Shown here in pieces: positions 1-5,709 of a stretch of 12,145 nucleotides of DNA. Within the stretch, counting starts at the first letter, position 1. Each line of letters opens with the position of its first letter. The stretch covers positions 1 to 12,145 of the forward strand of contig CAMYTM010000004.1 of assembly GCA_947297555.1 (NCBI GenBank), given 5' to 3'. The position numbers were made by a program, and so were the translations under genes. The DNA comes from an uncultured Mycoplasmatota bacterium (GTDB lineage: Bacteria > Bacillota_I > Bacilli_A > RF39 > UBA660). The notes below the pieces were generated by a model that saw only the letters and a list, made by a program, of their open reading frames with translations, was not told where the DNA came from and ran no database searches.

Positions 1-655
1 TATTAGTGCCGTAGGACATGAAGTTGATTTTACCATTGCAGATTTTGTAGCGGACCTTCGTGCCCCAACCCCTACTGGTGCTGCCGAAATGGCTGTTCCA
101 ACCAAATATGATATAGAATGCCTATTAAAAGAAAAACAAAGTAGACTAAACAATTTAATCAAAAATAATTTAAAAACGAAAATGGAGAAAATAAAAACAT
201 TAAAAACCAGTTTTGTACTAAAAAATCCTATGTCTCTTTATGAACTAAAAGAACAAAAATTAGATACATTAATGGATCAACTAAATAAAGGCATGAAATC
301 TAAAATAGAGGGAAGTAAAAACAAATTAAATGTTTTAAAAGAAAATTATACTCTAAAGCGACCACTGGCTAGTTTTGAAATTGCAAAAAATAATATAGAA
401 AATTACCAAATAGAGGCAAACCAGTTTATAAAAAGATATTTGGAGAAAAAGGAGCATGAGCATCAGTTATTACTTAATACTCTTAAACTCGTGAATCCTT
501 TAAATATTTTAGATAAAGGATATAGTTTAGTAGCAAAAGAAAATAAAATTATTAAAGACAGTGATGAGATAGAAATAGAAGATACCATCCAAATCAAATT
601 AAAAAAAGGCGAACTAACCGCTATTGTAAAGGAGAAAAAAGAATGGAAAATTTAA
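1..655 (+). CDS. xseA: Exodeoxyribonuclease VII large subunit, 3' part
   Basis: Catalytic large subunit of exonuclease VII, a cytoplasmic nuclease that degrades single-stranded DNA into acid-soluble oligonucleotides in DNA repair. The gene enters from the left edge, with the first full codon at base 2, so the N-terminal OB-fold and part of the catalytic domain are missing. The visible protein (217 residues) opens with the family signature SAVGHEVDFTIADFVADLRA followed by PTPTGAAE. A long charged coiled-coil region follows, and then the usual C-terminal LDKGYSLV segment and a short beta-rich end. The ATG at 89 is internal and not a real start. The stop overlaps the start of xseB by 13 bases, implying translational coupling of the two subunits. 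Identification rests on visible motifs plus the partner gene and is secure. Confidence 0.96.
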   Translation, partial: ISAVGHEVDFTIADFVADLRAPTPTGAAEMAVPTKYDIECLLKEKQSRLNNLIKNNLKTKMEKIKTLKTSFVLKNPMSLYELKEQKLDTLMDQLNKGMKSKIEGSKNKLNVLKENYTLKRPLASFEIAKNNIENYQIEANQFIKRYLEKKEHEHQLLLNTLKLVNPLNILDKGYSLVAKENKIIKDSDEIEIEDTIQIKLKKGELTAIVKEKKEWKI

Positions 656-876
656 GTTTTGAAAAATCATTAGAAAAATTAGAAAGCATTGTACATGAAC
701 TGGAAAGTGGAAATATTGAATTAGAAGCAGCAATTGAAAAATATACAGAAGCCATGAAACTTGTAAAGTTTTGTAGTGATAAATTAAATGAAGCCACAAA
801 AAAAGTAAATAAGATTTTAAATGAGAATGGAGAACTTGTAGATTTTGAAATTTCTAATGAAAGTGATGGAGAATAG
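643..876 (+). CDS. xseB: Exodeoxyribonuclease VII small subunit
   Basis: Small subunit of exonuclease VII; several copies bind the coiled-coil part of XseA and are needed for activity. The 77-residue length is normal for the family. The sequence FEKSLEKLESIVHELESG followed by NIELEAAIEKYTEAMKL is the typical XseB helical hairpin (about residues 5-60), followed by an acidic tail. The start is supported by AAAGGAG at 628-634, which lies inside the end of xseA. No terminator is visible after the stop, and a new promoter begins only 14 bases downstream, so some read-through into the proS leader is possible. Confidence 0.96.
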   Translation: MENLSFEKSLEKLESIVHELESGNIELEAAIEKYTEAMKLVKFCSDKLNEATKKVNKILNENGELVDFEISNESDGE

Positions 877-889
877 ATAAATAAAGGAA

Positions 890-918
890 TTTACAGAAAT
901 AAAGATTCATGGTAAGAT
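890..918 (+). promoter_or_regulatory. Sigma-A type promoter of the proS T-box transcript
   Basis: TTTACA at 890-895 and TAAGAT at 913-918 are separated by exactly 17 bases, and TGG just before the -10 makes it an extended -10. The expected start of transcription near 925 falls just upstream of T-box stem I. The fit to the vegetative consensus (5 of 6 at both boxes) and its position make this the likely promoter of proS. Confidence 0.75.
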
Positions 919-924
919 AAACGT

Positions 925-1118
925 ATAAAGCAAAGACGAAGGAATATTATGAAGCACATCATAAAAGTGAACTTGGTATAGTGAGAACAAGTTATGAAAA
1001 CTTTATAATTCCTACCTTCAGAGTGAAATGTAAACATTTCCGGGAGAACCCGTTATCAAAAGCGAGAAAAATAAAAGGATGGCACCGTCATTTTGACTCC
1101 TTATGCTATCCTTTTTTT
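925..1118 (+). promoter_or_regulatory. T-box riboswitch (proline specifier) of proS
   Basis: Leader RNA that senses uncharged tRNA and prevents premature termination upstream of the synthetase gene. Stem I: GAAGG (938-942) pairs with CCTTC (1015-1019), and ATTATGAAG (946-954) pairs with CTTTATAAT (1001-1009). These enclose an internal loop in which CCT (1011-1013), a proline codon, is followed by A1014, as expected for a specifier. A distal hairpin is closed by AACTTG/CAAGTT (970-975/988-993). Two small hairpins follow (1025-1040 and 1041-1052) and run into the conserved CGTTATC (1051-1057). Antiterminator: AAGGA (1075-1079) and TCCTT (1098-1102) flank the bulge TGGCACC (1080-1086) and a GTCA/TGAC helix (1087-1097). 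The competing terminator is listed separately. The variable bulge base is C1083, which would pair with discriminator G rather than the usual A of bacterial tRNA-Pro. Confidence 0.93.
1073..1118 (+). terminator. Intrinsic terminator of the T-box leader
   Basis: AAAAGGATGGCA (1073-1084) pairs with TGCTATCCTTTT (1104-1115) with a single G-T wobble, followed by the rest of a seven-T run ending at 1118. It uses the same 5' strand as the antiterminator, so the two folds exclude each other: tRNA-bound antiterminator gives read-through into proS, otherwise transcription stops. Confidence 0.92.
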
Positions 1119-1158
1119 GGCTAAAAAGAATAAAATAATAGAAAAGAGAGTGAGTGTT

Positions 1159-2424
1159 ATGAGATTAAGTAAATTAAATATAAAAAAAATAAATTTAAAC
1201 GATGTAGATACCAATTATGCTGGACAAGACATACTAATGAAATTAGGAGAACTATATCAATTTGAAAGTGGTATTTATGGATATGGAAATTTATGGACAA
1301 AACTAGAAAGAATTGTCGAAAATATTATTATAGAAGAACTAGATAAAAGTGGTTGTATTCAAGTTGAATTTCCAAAACTACAACCTAAAAAAATATGGGA
1401 ACAATCGAATAGATGGGACATGTATACAAACGAAGGAGATATCATGTTTACTTTAGATAATAATCTAGGAGAATATGGTCTTGCACCAACCGCAGAAGAA
1501 TGTGCAACCCTATTTGGTGCCAACAGGTTACTTTCTTATAAGAACTTGCCAACGGTATACTACCAAATTGGAGAAAAATTTAGAAAAGAAATGCGTACAA
1601 GGGGCTATTTATTTCGTCCCAGAACATTTGTAATGATGGACGCATATTCCTTTGATAAAACGGAAGAAGATATGAAAAAAACATATAATGAAATGCACGA
1701 AGTTTATTTAAACATCTTTAAAAGACTAAACATTCCTATTATTCCAACCATTAGTGATAATGGCGTCATTGGAGGAAAAGTAGCCGAAGAATTTCAAGCC
1801 GTCACGGACTTAGGAGAAGATAAAATCTTATATGATGAAACCCAAAATATTGGAATTAACAGAGAAGTTTTAGAATTTGAAAATAGAGAAGAATATTTGA
1901 ATCAACTAAATATAAAAGATATAAATAATTTAAAAGAATACAGTACTGTCGAATTAGGAAACAATTTCCAATTAGGTACCAAGTACTCAGAAAGTATGAA
2001 CCTTTTTTATAAGGATGAAAAAGGAGAAGATAAACCATACTACATGGGCTGCTATGGAATAGGCTTAGGAAGAATAATTGCATGTATTATAGAAAACAAT
2101 ATAATGAAAGAAAATGGGAAAATCAAAGGTTTTTCACTGCCATATACTTTAGCACCTTACAAAGTACAAATCATTTATAATGAAAATAACAAAGAAGAAG
2201 CAGAAAAATTATATAGTTACTTATTAGAAAATAATATTTCTTCTATAATTGATGATAGAGAAAATTTATCTATTGGAAATAGAATCAATGACGTTTATAT
2301 ACTAGGAACACCTAAAATGATTATATTAGGAAACCAATTTGATAAAGAAAACTACTGTATAGAAGATACAAAAACAAAAGAGAAAAAAATAGTAAAAATA
2401 GACAACATTTTAGAAGAATTCTAA
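1159..2424 (+). CDS. proS: Prolyl-tRNA synthetase, short form without INS editing domain
   Basis: Class II aminoacyl-tRNA synthetase that joins proline to tRNA-Pro in the cytoplasm. Start taken at 1159 (421 residues): the in-frame ATG at 1093 lies inside the T-box antiterminator loop and cannot be used. Seen: motif 1 ending in FPKLQP; WEQSNRW and APTAEE as in ProRS; motif 2 with GEKFRKEMRTRG (about 138-149) and MMDAYSFD; motif 3 GCYGIGLGR (about 297-305); then a C-terminal anticodon-binding domain with IDDRE. The FQLGTKYSE stretch marks the bacterial type. That type usually has about 570 residues with a roughly 180-residue editing insertion between motifs 2 and 3. Here only about 60 residues separate IGGK (204-207) from VELG (264-267), so the protein resembles the short alphaproteobacterial/mitochondrial class. 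Two usually conserved spots differ: GGKVAEEF where SHEF is usual, and LGNNF where GHIF is usual. Regulated by the T-box. Confidence 0.92.
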   Translation: MRLSKLNIKKINLNDVDTNYAGQDILMKLGELYQFESGIYGYGNLWTKLERIVENIIIEELDKSGCIQVEFPKLQPKKIWEQSNRWDMYTNEGDIMFTLDNNLGEYGLAPTAEECATLFGANRLLSYKNLPTVYYQIGEKFRKEMRTRGYLFRPRTFVMMDAYSFDKTEEDMKKTYNEMHEVYLNIFKRLNIPIIPTISDNGVIGGKVAEEFQAVTDLGEDKILYDETQNIGINREVLEFENREEYLNQLNIKDINNLKEYSTVELGNNFQLGTKYSESMNLFYKDEKGEDKPYYMGCYGIGLGRIIACIIENNIMKENGKIKGFSLPYTLAPYKVQIIYNENNKEEAEKLYSYLLENNISSIIDDRENLSIGNRINDVYILGTPKMIILGNQFDKENYCIEDTKTKEKKIVKIDNILEEF

Positions 2425-2440
2425 GATAAAAATAAAACCA

Positions 2441-2469
2441 TTACTTATAACGAAAAGTTAATGTATAAT
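2441..2469 (+). promoter_or_regulatory. Possible promoter of the membrane coiled-coil gene
   Basis: A perfect TATAAT at 2464-2469 lies 21 bases before the ATG at 2491. The region 17 bases upstream (TTACTT, 2441-2446) matches the -35 consensus poorly. No terminator separates this spot from proS, so the gene may also be read from the proS promoter. Confidence 0.4.
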
Positions 2470-2490
2470 AAGGAACACGGAGTGAGTAAC

Positions 2491-3234
2491 ATGAATATTG
2501 ATTTTTTAGTAGATAAAGAAAATAAGCGAGTTGTTGTTTCTAATGAAAAAGGAACAATGAAACCAAGAGAATACCAAGACAACATTAAAAAGGTTTTAAT
2601 TAAAGAAGACGTTGTGGAAGAGTTGGAATCAGACTACGAAGTTCTTGAAATAAACAGAACTTCTTTAGAGGGAAGATTAGAAGCCACAAATAAAAAGATA
2701 GAAGAAAATTTAAAAAAACGCAAATCTTTTATTTTGAGTTTTATCACGGCTCTTATAGGACTACCAGTCTATATGTGTATTTTAGAATACTTTGTTAATA
2801 TGTACTCTTATCAAATAGGACTTATTGAAATCAAAACGATTGTTTATACTTGGCTTGTAAGTAGTGGAGCAGTTGGCTTTATAGGAGGGTTTTTAGCATT
2901 ATCTCCTGATGCTCCCTTTTTCAAAAACAAAAGATTAAAAAATGAAAAAAGAGAATATGAAAACTATTTAGAAGATTTAAGTTTAGAAATGGTAGATTTA
3001 GTACAAGTCATAACCAAAAATAAAGCAGAATTACAAGAATTAATAGAACAAAAAGAAAAAAATAACATAGAAATGATGAGCGATGAAGTACAAAAAATAT
3101 CTTATCGTAAAGAACTTGAATTAGAAAGATCTTATTTGACACAATTACGTGAAGAAAACATCATTGAAAATAAACAAGAAATGGATAGAAAAGATTCAAT
3201 TTTAGGTAGATTTAAAAAGAAAAAACAATACTAG
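2491..3234 (+). CDS. Two-helix membrane protein with coiled coils, function unknown
   Basis: Not recognised. The ATG at 2491 is preferred over the in-frame ATG at 2461 because GGAGTGAG sits at the right distance before it and the upstream ATG overlaps the TATAAT box. The 247-residue product has a charged N-terminal part with a predicted coiled coil (about 41-77). Two hydrophobic segments (about 79-103 and 114-138) follow, joined by a short loop, the second rich in glycine (SSGAVGFIGGFLALSP). A long Lys/Glu-rich coiled coil (about 148-230) and a basic tail FKKKKQY complete it. There is no signal peptide. By the positive-inside rule both long ends should be cytoplasmic, with a short outside loop. 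It stands between proS and spoIVB where recN and neighbours usually are in relatives, but nothing ties it to sporulation. Confidence 0.85.
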   Translation: MNIDFLVDKENKRVVVSNEKGTMKPREYQDNIKKVLIKEDVVEELESDYEVLEINRTSLEGRLEATNKKIEENLKKRKSFILSFITALIGLPVYMCILEYFVNMYSYQIGLIEIKTIVYTWLVSSGAVGFIGGFLALSPDAPFFKNKRLKNEKREYENYLEDLSLEMVDLVQVITKNKAELQELIEQKEKNNIEMMSDEVQKISYRKELELERSYLTQLREENIIENKQEMDRKDSILGRFKKKKQY

Positions 3235-3270
3235 CAATATTTGGCAAAAACCAAATATTGTTTTAATTTT
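3235..3270 (+). terminator. Intrinsic terminator after the membrane protein gene
   Basis: CAATATTTGG (3235-3244) pairs perfectly with CCAAATATTG (3251-3260) around loop CAAAAA, followed by TTTTAATTTT. The hairpin starts at the base right after the TAG stop. It separates this unit from spoIVB. Confidence 0.93.
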
Positions 3271-3285
3271 AAAAGTCTTTATTTC

Positions 3286-3292
3286 CATACTA
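3286..3292 (+). promoter_or_regulatory. Candidate -10 element of spoIVB, CATACTA
   Basis: CATACTA lies 23 bases before the ATG at 3315, between a strong terminator and the gene, so a promoter is needed here. It fits the CATnnTA -10 described for Bacillus sigma-G promoters and is close to sigma-E/K types. No vegetative TATAAT-like box is evident. The expected -35 region (about 3263-3268) is only TTAATT, a poor match to a sigma-G -35. The assignment is tentative. Confidence 0.35.
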
Positions 3293-3314
3293 GTACTAGT
3301 AAGGTGTGATGTTT

Positions 3315-4289
3315 ATGAAAAAAATGAAATGTATATTGATTACATTACTAATGTTTTATCCATCAATTGTCTTTGCATATTCCAGTAAAGTAATCGTGGG
3401 AGGCCAAAATATAGGAATTAATATTCAAAGTAACGGTGTTTTAGTAGTAGGTTTCTATCAAGTAGATGGAAAAAGTATAAAATCGAATCCATCTATTGAG
3501 GTAGGGGACTATATAATTAAAGTAAAAGATACTGATGTTAATTCTATTAATGAACTAACAAATGCTATTGAAAAAAATATTATAGATTCTAAAGTAGAAT
3601 TAACCTATATTCGAAATGGGAAAGAAAATAAAAGTACTATGGAATTAATCGAACAAGGTGGAGTTTTTAAAACAGGACTTTATGTAAAAGATAGTATCAC
3701 AGGAATTGGGACACTAACTTATATTGACCCTGAAAGTAAAATTTTTGGAGCCTTAGGACATGAAATTATTGAAGCCAATTCTAATAAAAGAATTGAAGTA
3801 AAAACAGGAACTATTTTTAATAGTACCATTACAGGAATTAATAAAAGTAGTGATGGAAATCCTGGAGAAAAGAAAGCAAACTTTAAACCACAAGAAGTTT
3901 ATGGAACTATTTCTAAAAATACAGGGTACGGTTTATTTGGAACTTATAGTGCCAGTTTGCCAAACAATACTACTTATGATGTAGCAAATAAGAATGAAAT
4001 AAAAGTTGGAAATGCCAAAATTTTAACTGTATTAAATGGTGATGAAATAAAAGAATATGATATTAATATTACAAAAATTAATGAATATAACAAAATAAAG
4101 AATATATCGTTTGAAATAACAGATAATGAACTTTTAGATAAAGCAGGAGGAGTTGTACAAGGAATGAGTGGGTCACCGATTATTCAAGATAATAAAATCA
4201 TAGGTGCGGTTACTCATGTCATTGTTGATAATGTAAGAACAGGCTATGGGATATTTATAACTACAATGTTAGAAGAAGGCGAAAATTAA
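3315..4289 (+). CDS. spoIVB: SpoIVB-type serine peptidase (family S55) with PDZ domain
   Basis: In sporulating Firmicutes SpoIVB is secreted from the forespore into the space between the two membranes and cleaves SpoIVFA, freeing the SpoIVFB protease to activate sigma-K. Seen in the 324-residue product: signal peptide or anchor (about 5-21); PDZ domain (about 32-112, with GVLVVGFY and IEVGDYIIKV); S55 domain with GIGTLTYIDPE, FGALGHEI and VQGMSGSPIIQ. The likely triad is H149, D270 and S285; the D-S spacing of 15 equals that known for B. subtilis D363/S378. It is about 100 residues shorter than the B. subtilis protein, mostly at the N-terminal side. The start at 3315 has AAGG ten bases upstream; GTG 3306 and ATG 3309 lie too close to that site. 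The neighbouring recN and spo0A of relatives are absent, so a true sporulation role is inferred, not shown. Confidence 0.93.
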   Translation: MKKMKCILITLLMFYPSIVFAYSSKVIVGGQNIGINIQSNGVLVVGFYQVDGKSIKSNPSIEVGDYIIKVKDTDVNSINELTNAIEKNIIDSKVELTYIRNGKENKSTMELIEQGGVFKTGLYVKDSITGIGTLTYIDPESKIFGALGHEIIEANSNKRIEVKTGTIFNSTITGINKSSDGNPGEKKANFKPQEVYGTISKNTGYGLFGTYSASLPNNTTYDVANKNEIKVGNAKILTVLNGDEIKEYDINITKINEYNKIKNISFEITDNELLDKAGGVVQGMSGSPIIQDNKIIGAVTHVIVDNVRTGYGIFITTMLEEGEN

Positions 4290-4299
4290 GCCTTTTTTC
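4276..4299 (+). terminator. Short intrinsic terminator overlapping the spoIVB stop
   Basis: AAGGC (4276-4280) pairs with GCCTT (4290-4294), followed by more T residues (TTTTCT). The TAA stop (4287-4289) sits in the loop. The stem is only five base pairs, so strength is uncertain. Confidence 0.6.
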
Positions 4300-4332
4300 T
4301 TATGTTTGGCAAAATTGGCAAAAGAAAAGGGA

Positions 4333-4361
4333 TTTACAGAATCAAAAAGAAATTATATTAT
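4333..4361 (+). promoter_or_regulatory. Orphan sigma-A type promoter in the spoIVB-YhcG gap
   Basis: TTTACA (4333-4338) and TATTAT (4356-4361) are 17 bases apart, each matching consensus in 5 of 6 bases. The -35 context ATTTACAGAA is shared with the proS leader promoter (889-898). No open reading frame of any size follows for about 310 bases, so the transcript (start about 4368) would be a small RNA or a long leader of the nuclease gene. Confidence 0.6.
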
Positions 4362-4367
4362 ATTACT

Positions 4368-4595
4368 AATTTTATATGAGGAGGGCAGAATAAAGTATAT
4401 ATCTAAAATGCAATAAAATTGGTTTTAATAGTTTAAAAATAGTTGATATAAATTCCTTGCAATTAAAAAGAATAATGTATGTTTTTATGAATTAGTGGTG
4501 TACTTTTGGCTTAATAAAATTATTTATTTTAAAGGATTTATTAATTTCGTGGTGCATTCCCATATCCTGTTATAAAATAAATTTTTTCTTTTTAA
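4368..4595 (+). other. Candidate small RNA or leader transcript, non-coding gap
   Basis: The 389-base gap between spoIVB and the nuclease gene holds no convincing gene. It does hold a good promoter (4333-4361) and a terminator-like hairpin ending near 4595, defining a possible transcript of about 225 bases. Inside are a strong ribosome-binding-like AGGAGGG (4379-4385) with no ATG, GTG or TTG at the proper distance, and two copies of GTGGTG in similar contexts (about 4495-4500 and 4550-4555). It could be a stand-alone small RNA, an attenuated leader for the nuclease, or decayed gene remains. No known riboswitch or RNA family was recognised. Confidence 0.35.
4523..4595 (+). terminator. Terminator-like hairpin upstream of the YhcG nuclease gene
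   Basis: TTTATTTTA (4523-4531) pairs with TAAAATAAA (4573-4581), and just inside AGGAT (4533-4537) pairs with ATCCT (4564-4568). A run TTTTTTCTTTTT follows. The loop is long (26 bases) and the outer stem is all A/T, so it may be a weak terminator or an attenuator rather than a strong stop. Confidence 0.45.
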
Positions 4596-4605
4596 TGTTT
4601 TGTTA

Positions 4606-4649
4606 TAGTAATTATTTAGTAATTCAGTTATAATTATATTGTAATTATG
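4606..4649 (+). repeat. Four phased 11-bp direct repeats before the nuclease gene
   Basis: Four consecutive 11-base units start at 4606, 4617, 4628 and 4639: TAGTAATTATT, TAGTAATTCAG, TTATAATTATA, TTGTAATTATG. All share TAATT at positions 4-8. The spacing is close to one helical turn, so the cores face about the same side of DNA. The third unit contains a TATAAT (4629-4634) that could be the -10 of the nuclease gene, although no good -35 is visible. Such an array could be an operator or a bent A/T element. The AT-rich background raises the chance of accidental similarity. Confidence 0.5.
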
Positions 4650-4678
4650 ATAAAAAATTTTAAAAAGAGGGGGATTTT

Positions 4679-5611
4679 ATGTTAGATGTAAATTTTAATC
4701 AAATTATCGAAATGATTGAAAAACGAAAAAGTAATGCATACAAAAAAGTAAATGAAGAATTAATTTTGCTTTATTTGGAAGTAGGACAATTTTTATATGA
4801 ACTTATCCAAAATGGAAATTATGGTGATAAAGTTATTGATAAAGCAGCAAATTTTATGAAAACTAATTATCCTACGATACGAGGTTTTAATAAGAGAAAT
4901 TTACATAGAATGGTACAATTTTATAAAACATATAAAGATAATCAAAAAGTGTCAACACTGTTGACACAATTGAGTTGGTCAAGTAATTTACTAATATTAA
5001 GTAATACAAAAACAGATGAAGAAAGGGAATTTTATTTAAATTTAGCTATAAAGGGAAATTACTCTGTAAGAGAATTAAATAGACAATTGCAAACTTCTTA
5101 CTATGAAAGATATTTATTATCAAATGGTGCATCACCTAAAAGTATTACTGAAATTATAAGTGAAGAAGATGATTTCCCAAGTACTAGAATATTGGATACA
5201 TATAGTTTAGAATTTTTGGATTTACCAAATGAATATTCTGAAAAAGATTTGAAAACAGCAATTATAAAGAATTTAAAAAACTTTATTTTAGAAATAGGTA
5301 AAGACTTTACTTTTATTAGAGATGAATATCGTGTTCAAGTAGGTAATCATGATTTTTTTATCGATTTATTATTTTTTAATCGAGAGTTATCCTGTCTTGT
5401 TGCTTTTGAATTGAAATTAGGAGAATTTTTACCAGAATATTTAGGAAAAATGAATCTTTATTTAGAAGCACTTGATAGAGATGTTAAAAAGGAAAATGAA
5501 AATCCCAGTGTTGGAATTATTTTATGTAGTTCAAAAGATAAAGATGTTGTAGAATATTCACTTAGCAAGAATATGTCTCAAACATTAATATCTGAATATA
5601 AATTAAAGTAA
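4679..5611 (+). CDS. DUF1016/YhcG-type PD-(D/E)XK nuclease, C-terminally shortened
   Basis: Member of the DUF1016 (YhcG) family: an N-terminal helical domain joined to a PD-(D/E)XK nuclease-like domain. Family members often occur in accessory regions, including beside type I restriction systems; their cellular job is unsettled. The 310-residue product has the N-terminal domain (about 5-145, with RGFNKRNLHRM and STLLTQLSWS) and the nuclease domain (about 190-310). Likely active-site residues are D229 in FFIDLLFF and E244/K246 in FELKLG. PEYLGKMNLYL and GIILCSS are also typical. The start is supported by AGAGGGGG six bases upstream. The frame stops after SEYKLK, where relatives continue, and an apparent tail follows the stop. 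The active-site residues are intact, so activity may survive. No methylase or other restriction partner is in the window; a Nudix gene follows. Confidence 0.9.
   Translation: MLDVNFNQIIEMIEKRKSNAYKKVNEELILLYLEVGQFLYELIQNGNYGDKVIDKAANFMKTNYPTIRGFNKRNLHRMVQFYKTYKDNQKVSTLLTQLSWSSNLLILSNTKTDEEREFYLNLAIKGNYSVRELNRQLQTSYYERYLLSNGASPKSITEIISEEDDFPSTRILDTYSLEFLDLPNEYSEKDLKTAIIKNLKNFILEIGKDFTFIRDEYRVQVGNHDFFIDLLFFNRELSCLVAFELKLGEFLPEYLGKMNLYLEALDRDVKKENENPSVGIILCSSKDKDVVEYSLSKNMSQTLISEYKLK
4949..4967 (+). repeat. 19-bp near-perfect palindrome inside the nuclease gene
   Basis: GTGTCAACA (4949-4957) and TGTTGACAC (4959-4967) are exact inverted copies around a single C. It lies in codons for KVSTLLTQ, a conserved part of the protein, so coding constraint may explain part of it. 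It looks like a dimeric repressor operator but is 270 bases inside the gene. Confidence 0.7.
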
Positions 5612-5683
5612 ATTGATAAAAAAATATTAGAAAAAAAATTAAGTGAGATGAAGCAAATTCTTGAAAGTGAAAAGAAAAAATAA
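5612..5683 (+). pseudogene. In-frame tail of the nuclease beyond a premature stop
   Basis: After the TAA at 5609-5611 the same frame stays open for 23 codons to a second TAA at 5681-5683. It reads IDKKILEKKLSEMKQIL and then a Lys-rich end. YhcG relatives usually end in a similar helix right after SEYKL. A TTA-to-TAA change (Leu to stop) would explain this. The tail is probably no longer translated, unless there is read-through. Confidence 0.6.
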
Positions 5684-5709
5684 AATAAATATGAAAATAA
5701 GGAGATGCT

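Noticed and set aside
1093..1158. ATG at 1093 as the start of proS
   Set aside because: It overlaps the T-box antiterminator loop and the terminator; the extra 22 residues match nothing in ProRS, whereas the ATG at 1159 gives a normal N-terminus.
3289..3300. Perfect palindrome ACTAGTACTAGT before spoIVB as an operator
   Set aside because: It is a simple doubling of a six-base palindrome and overlaps the likely -10 and start region; with no second copy seen it is too weak to call an operator.
4306..4323. Tandem TTGGCAAAA repeat after spoIVB
   Set aside because: Only two nine-base copies in an A-rich stretch with no arm, spacer or element boundary; no sign of an attachment site or insertion sequence.
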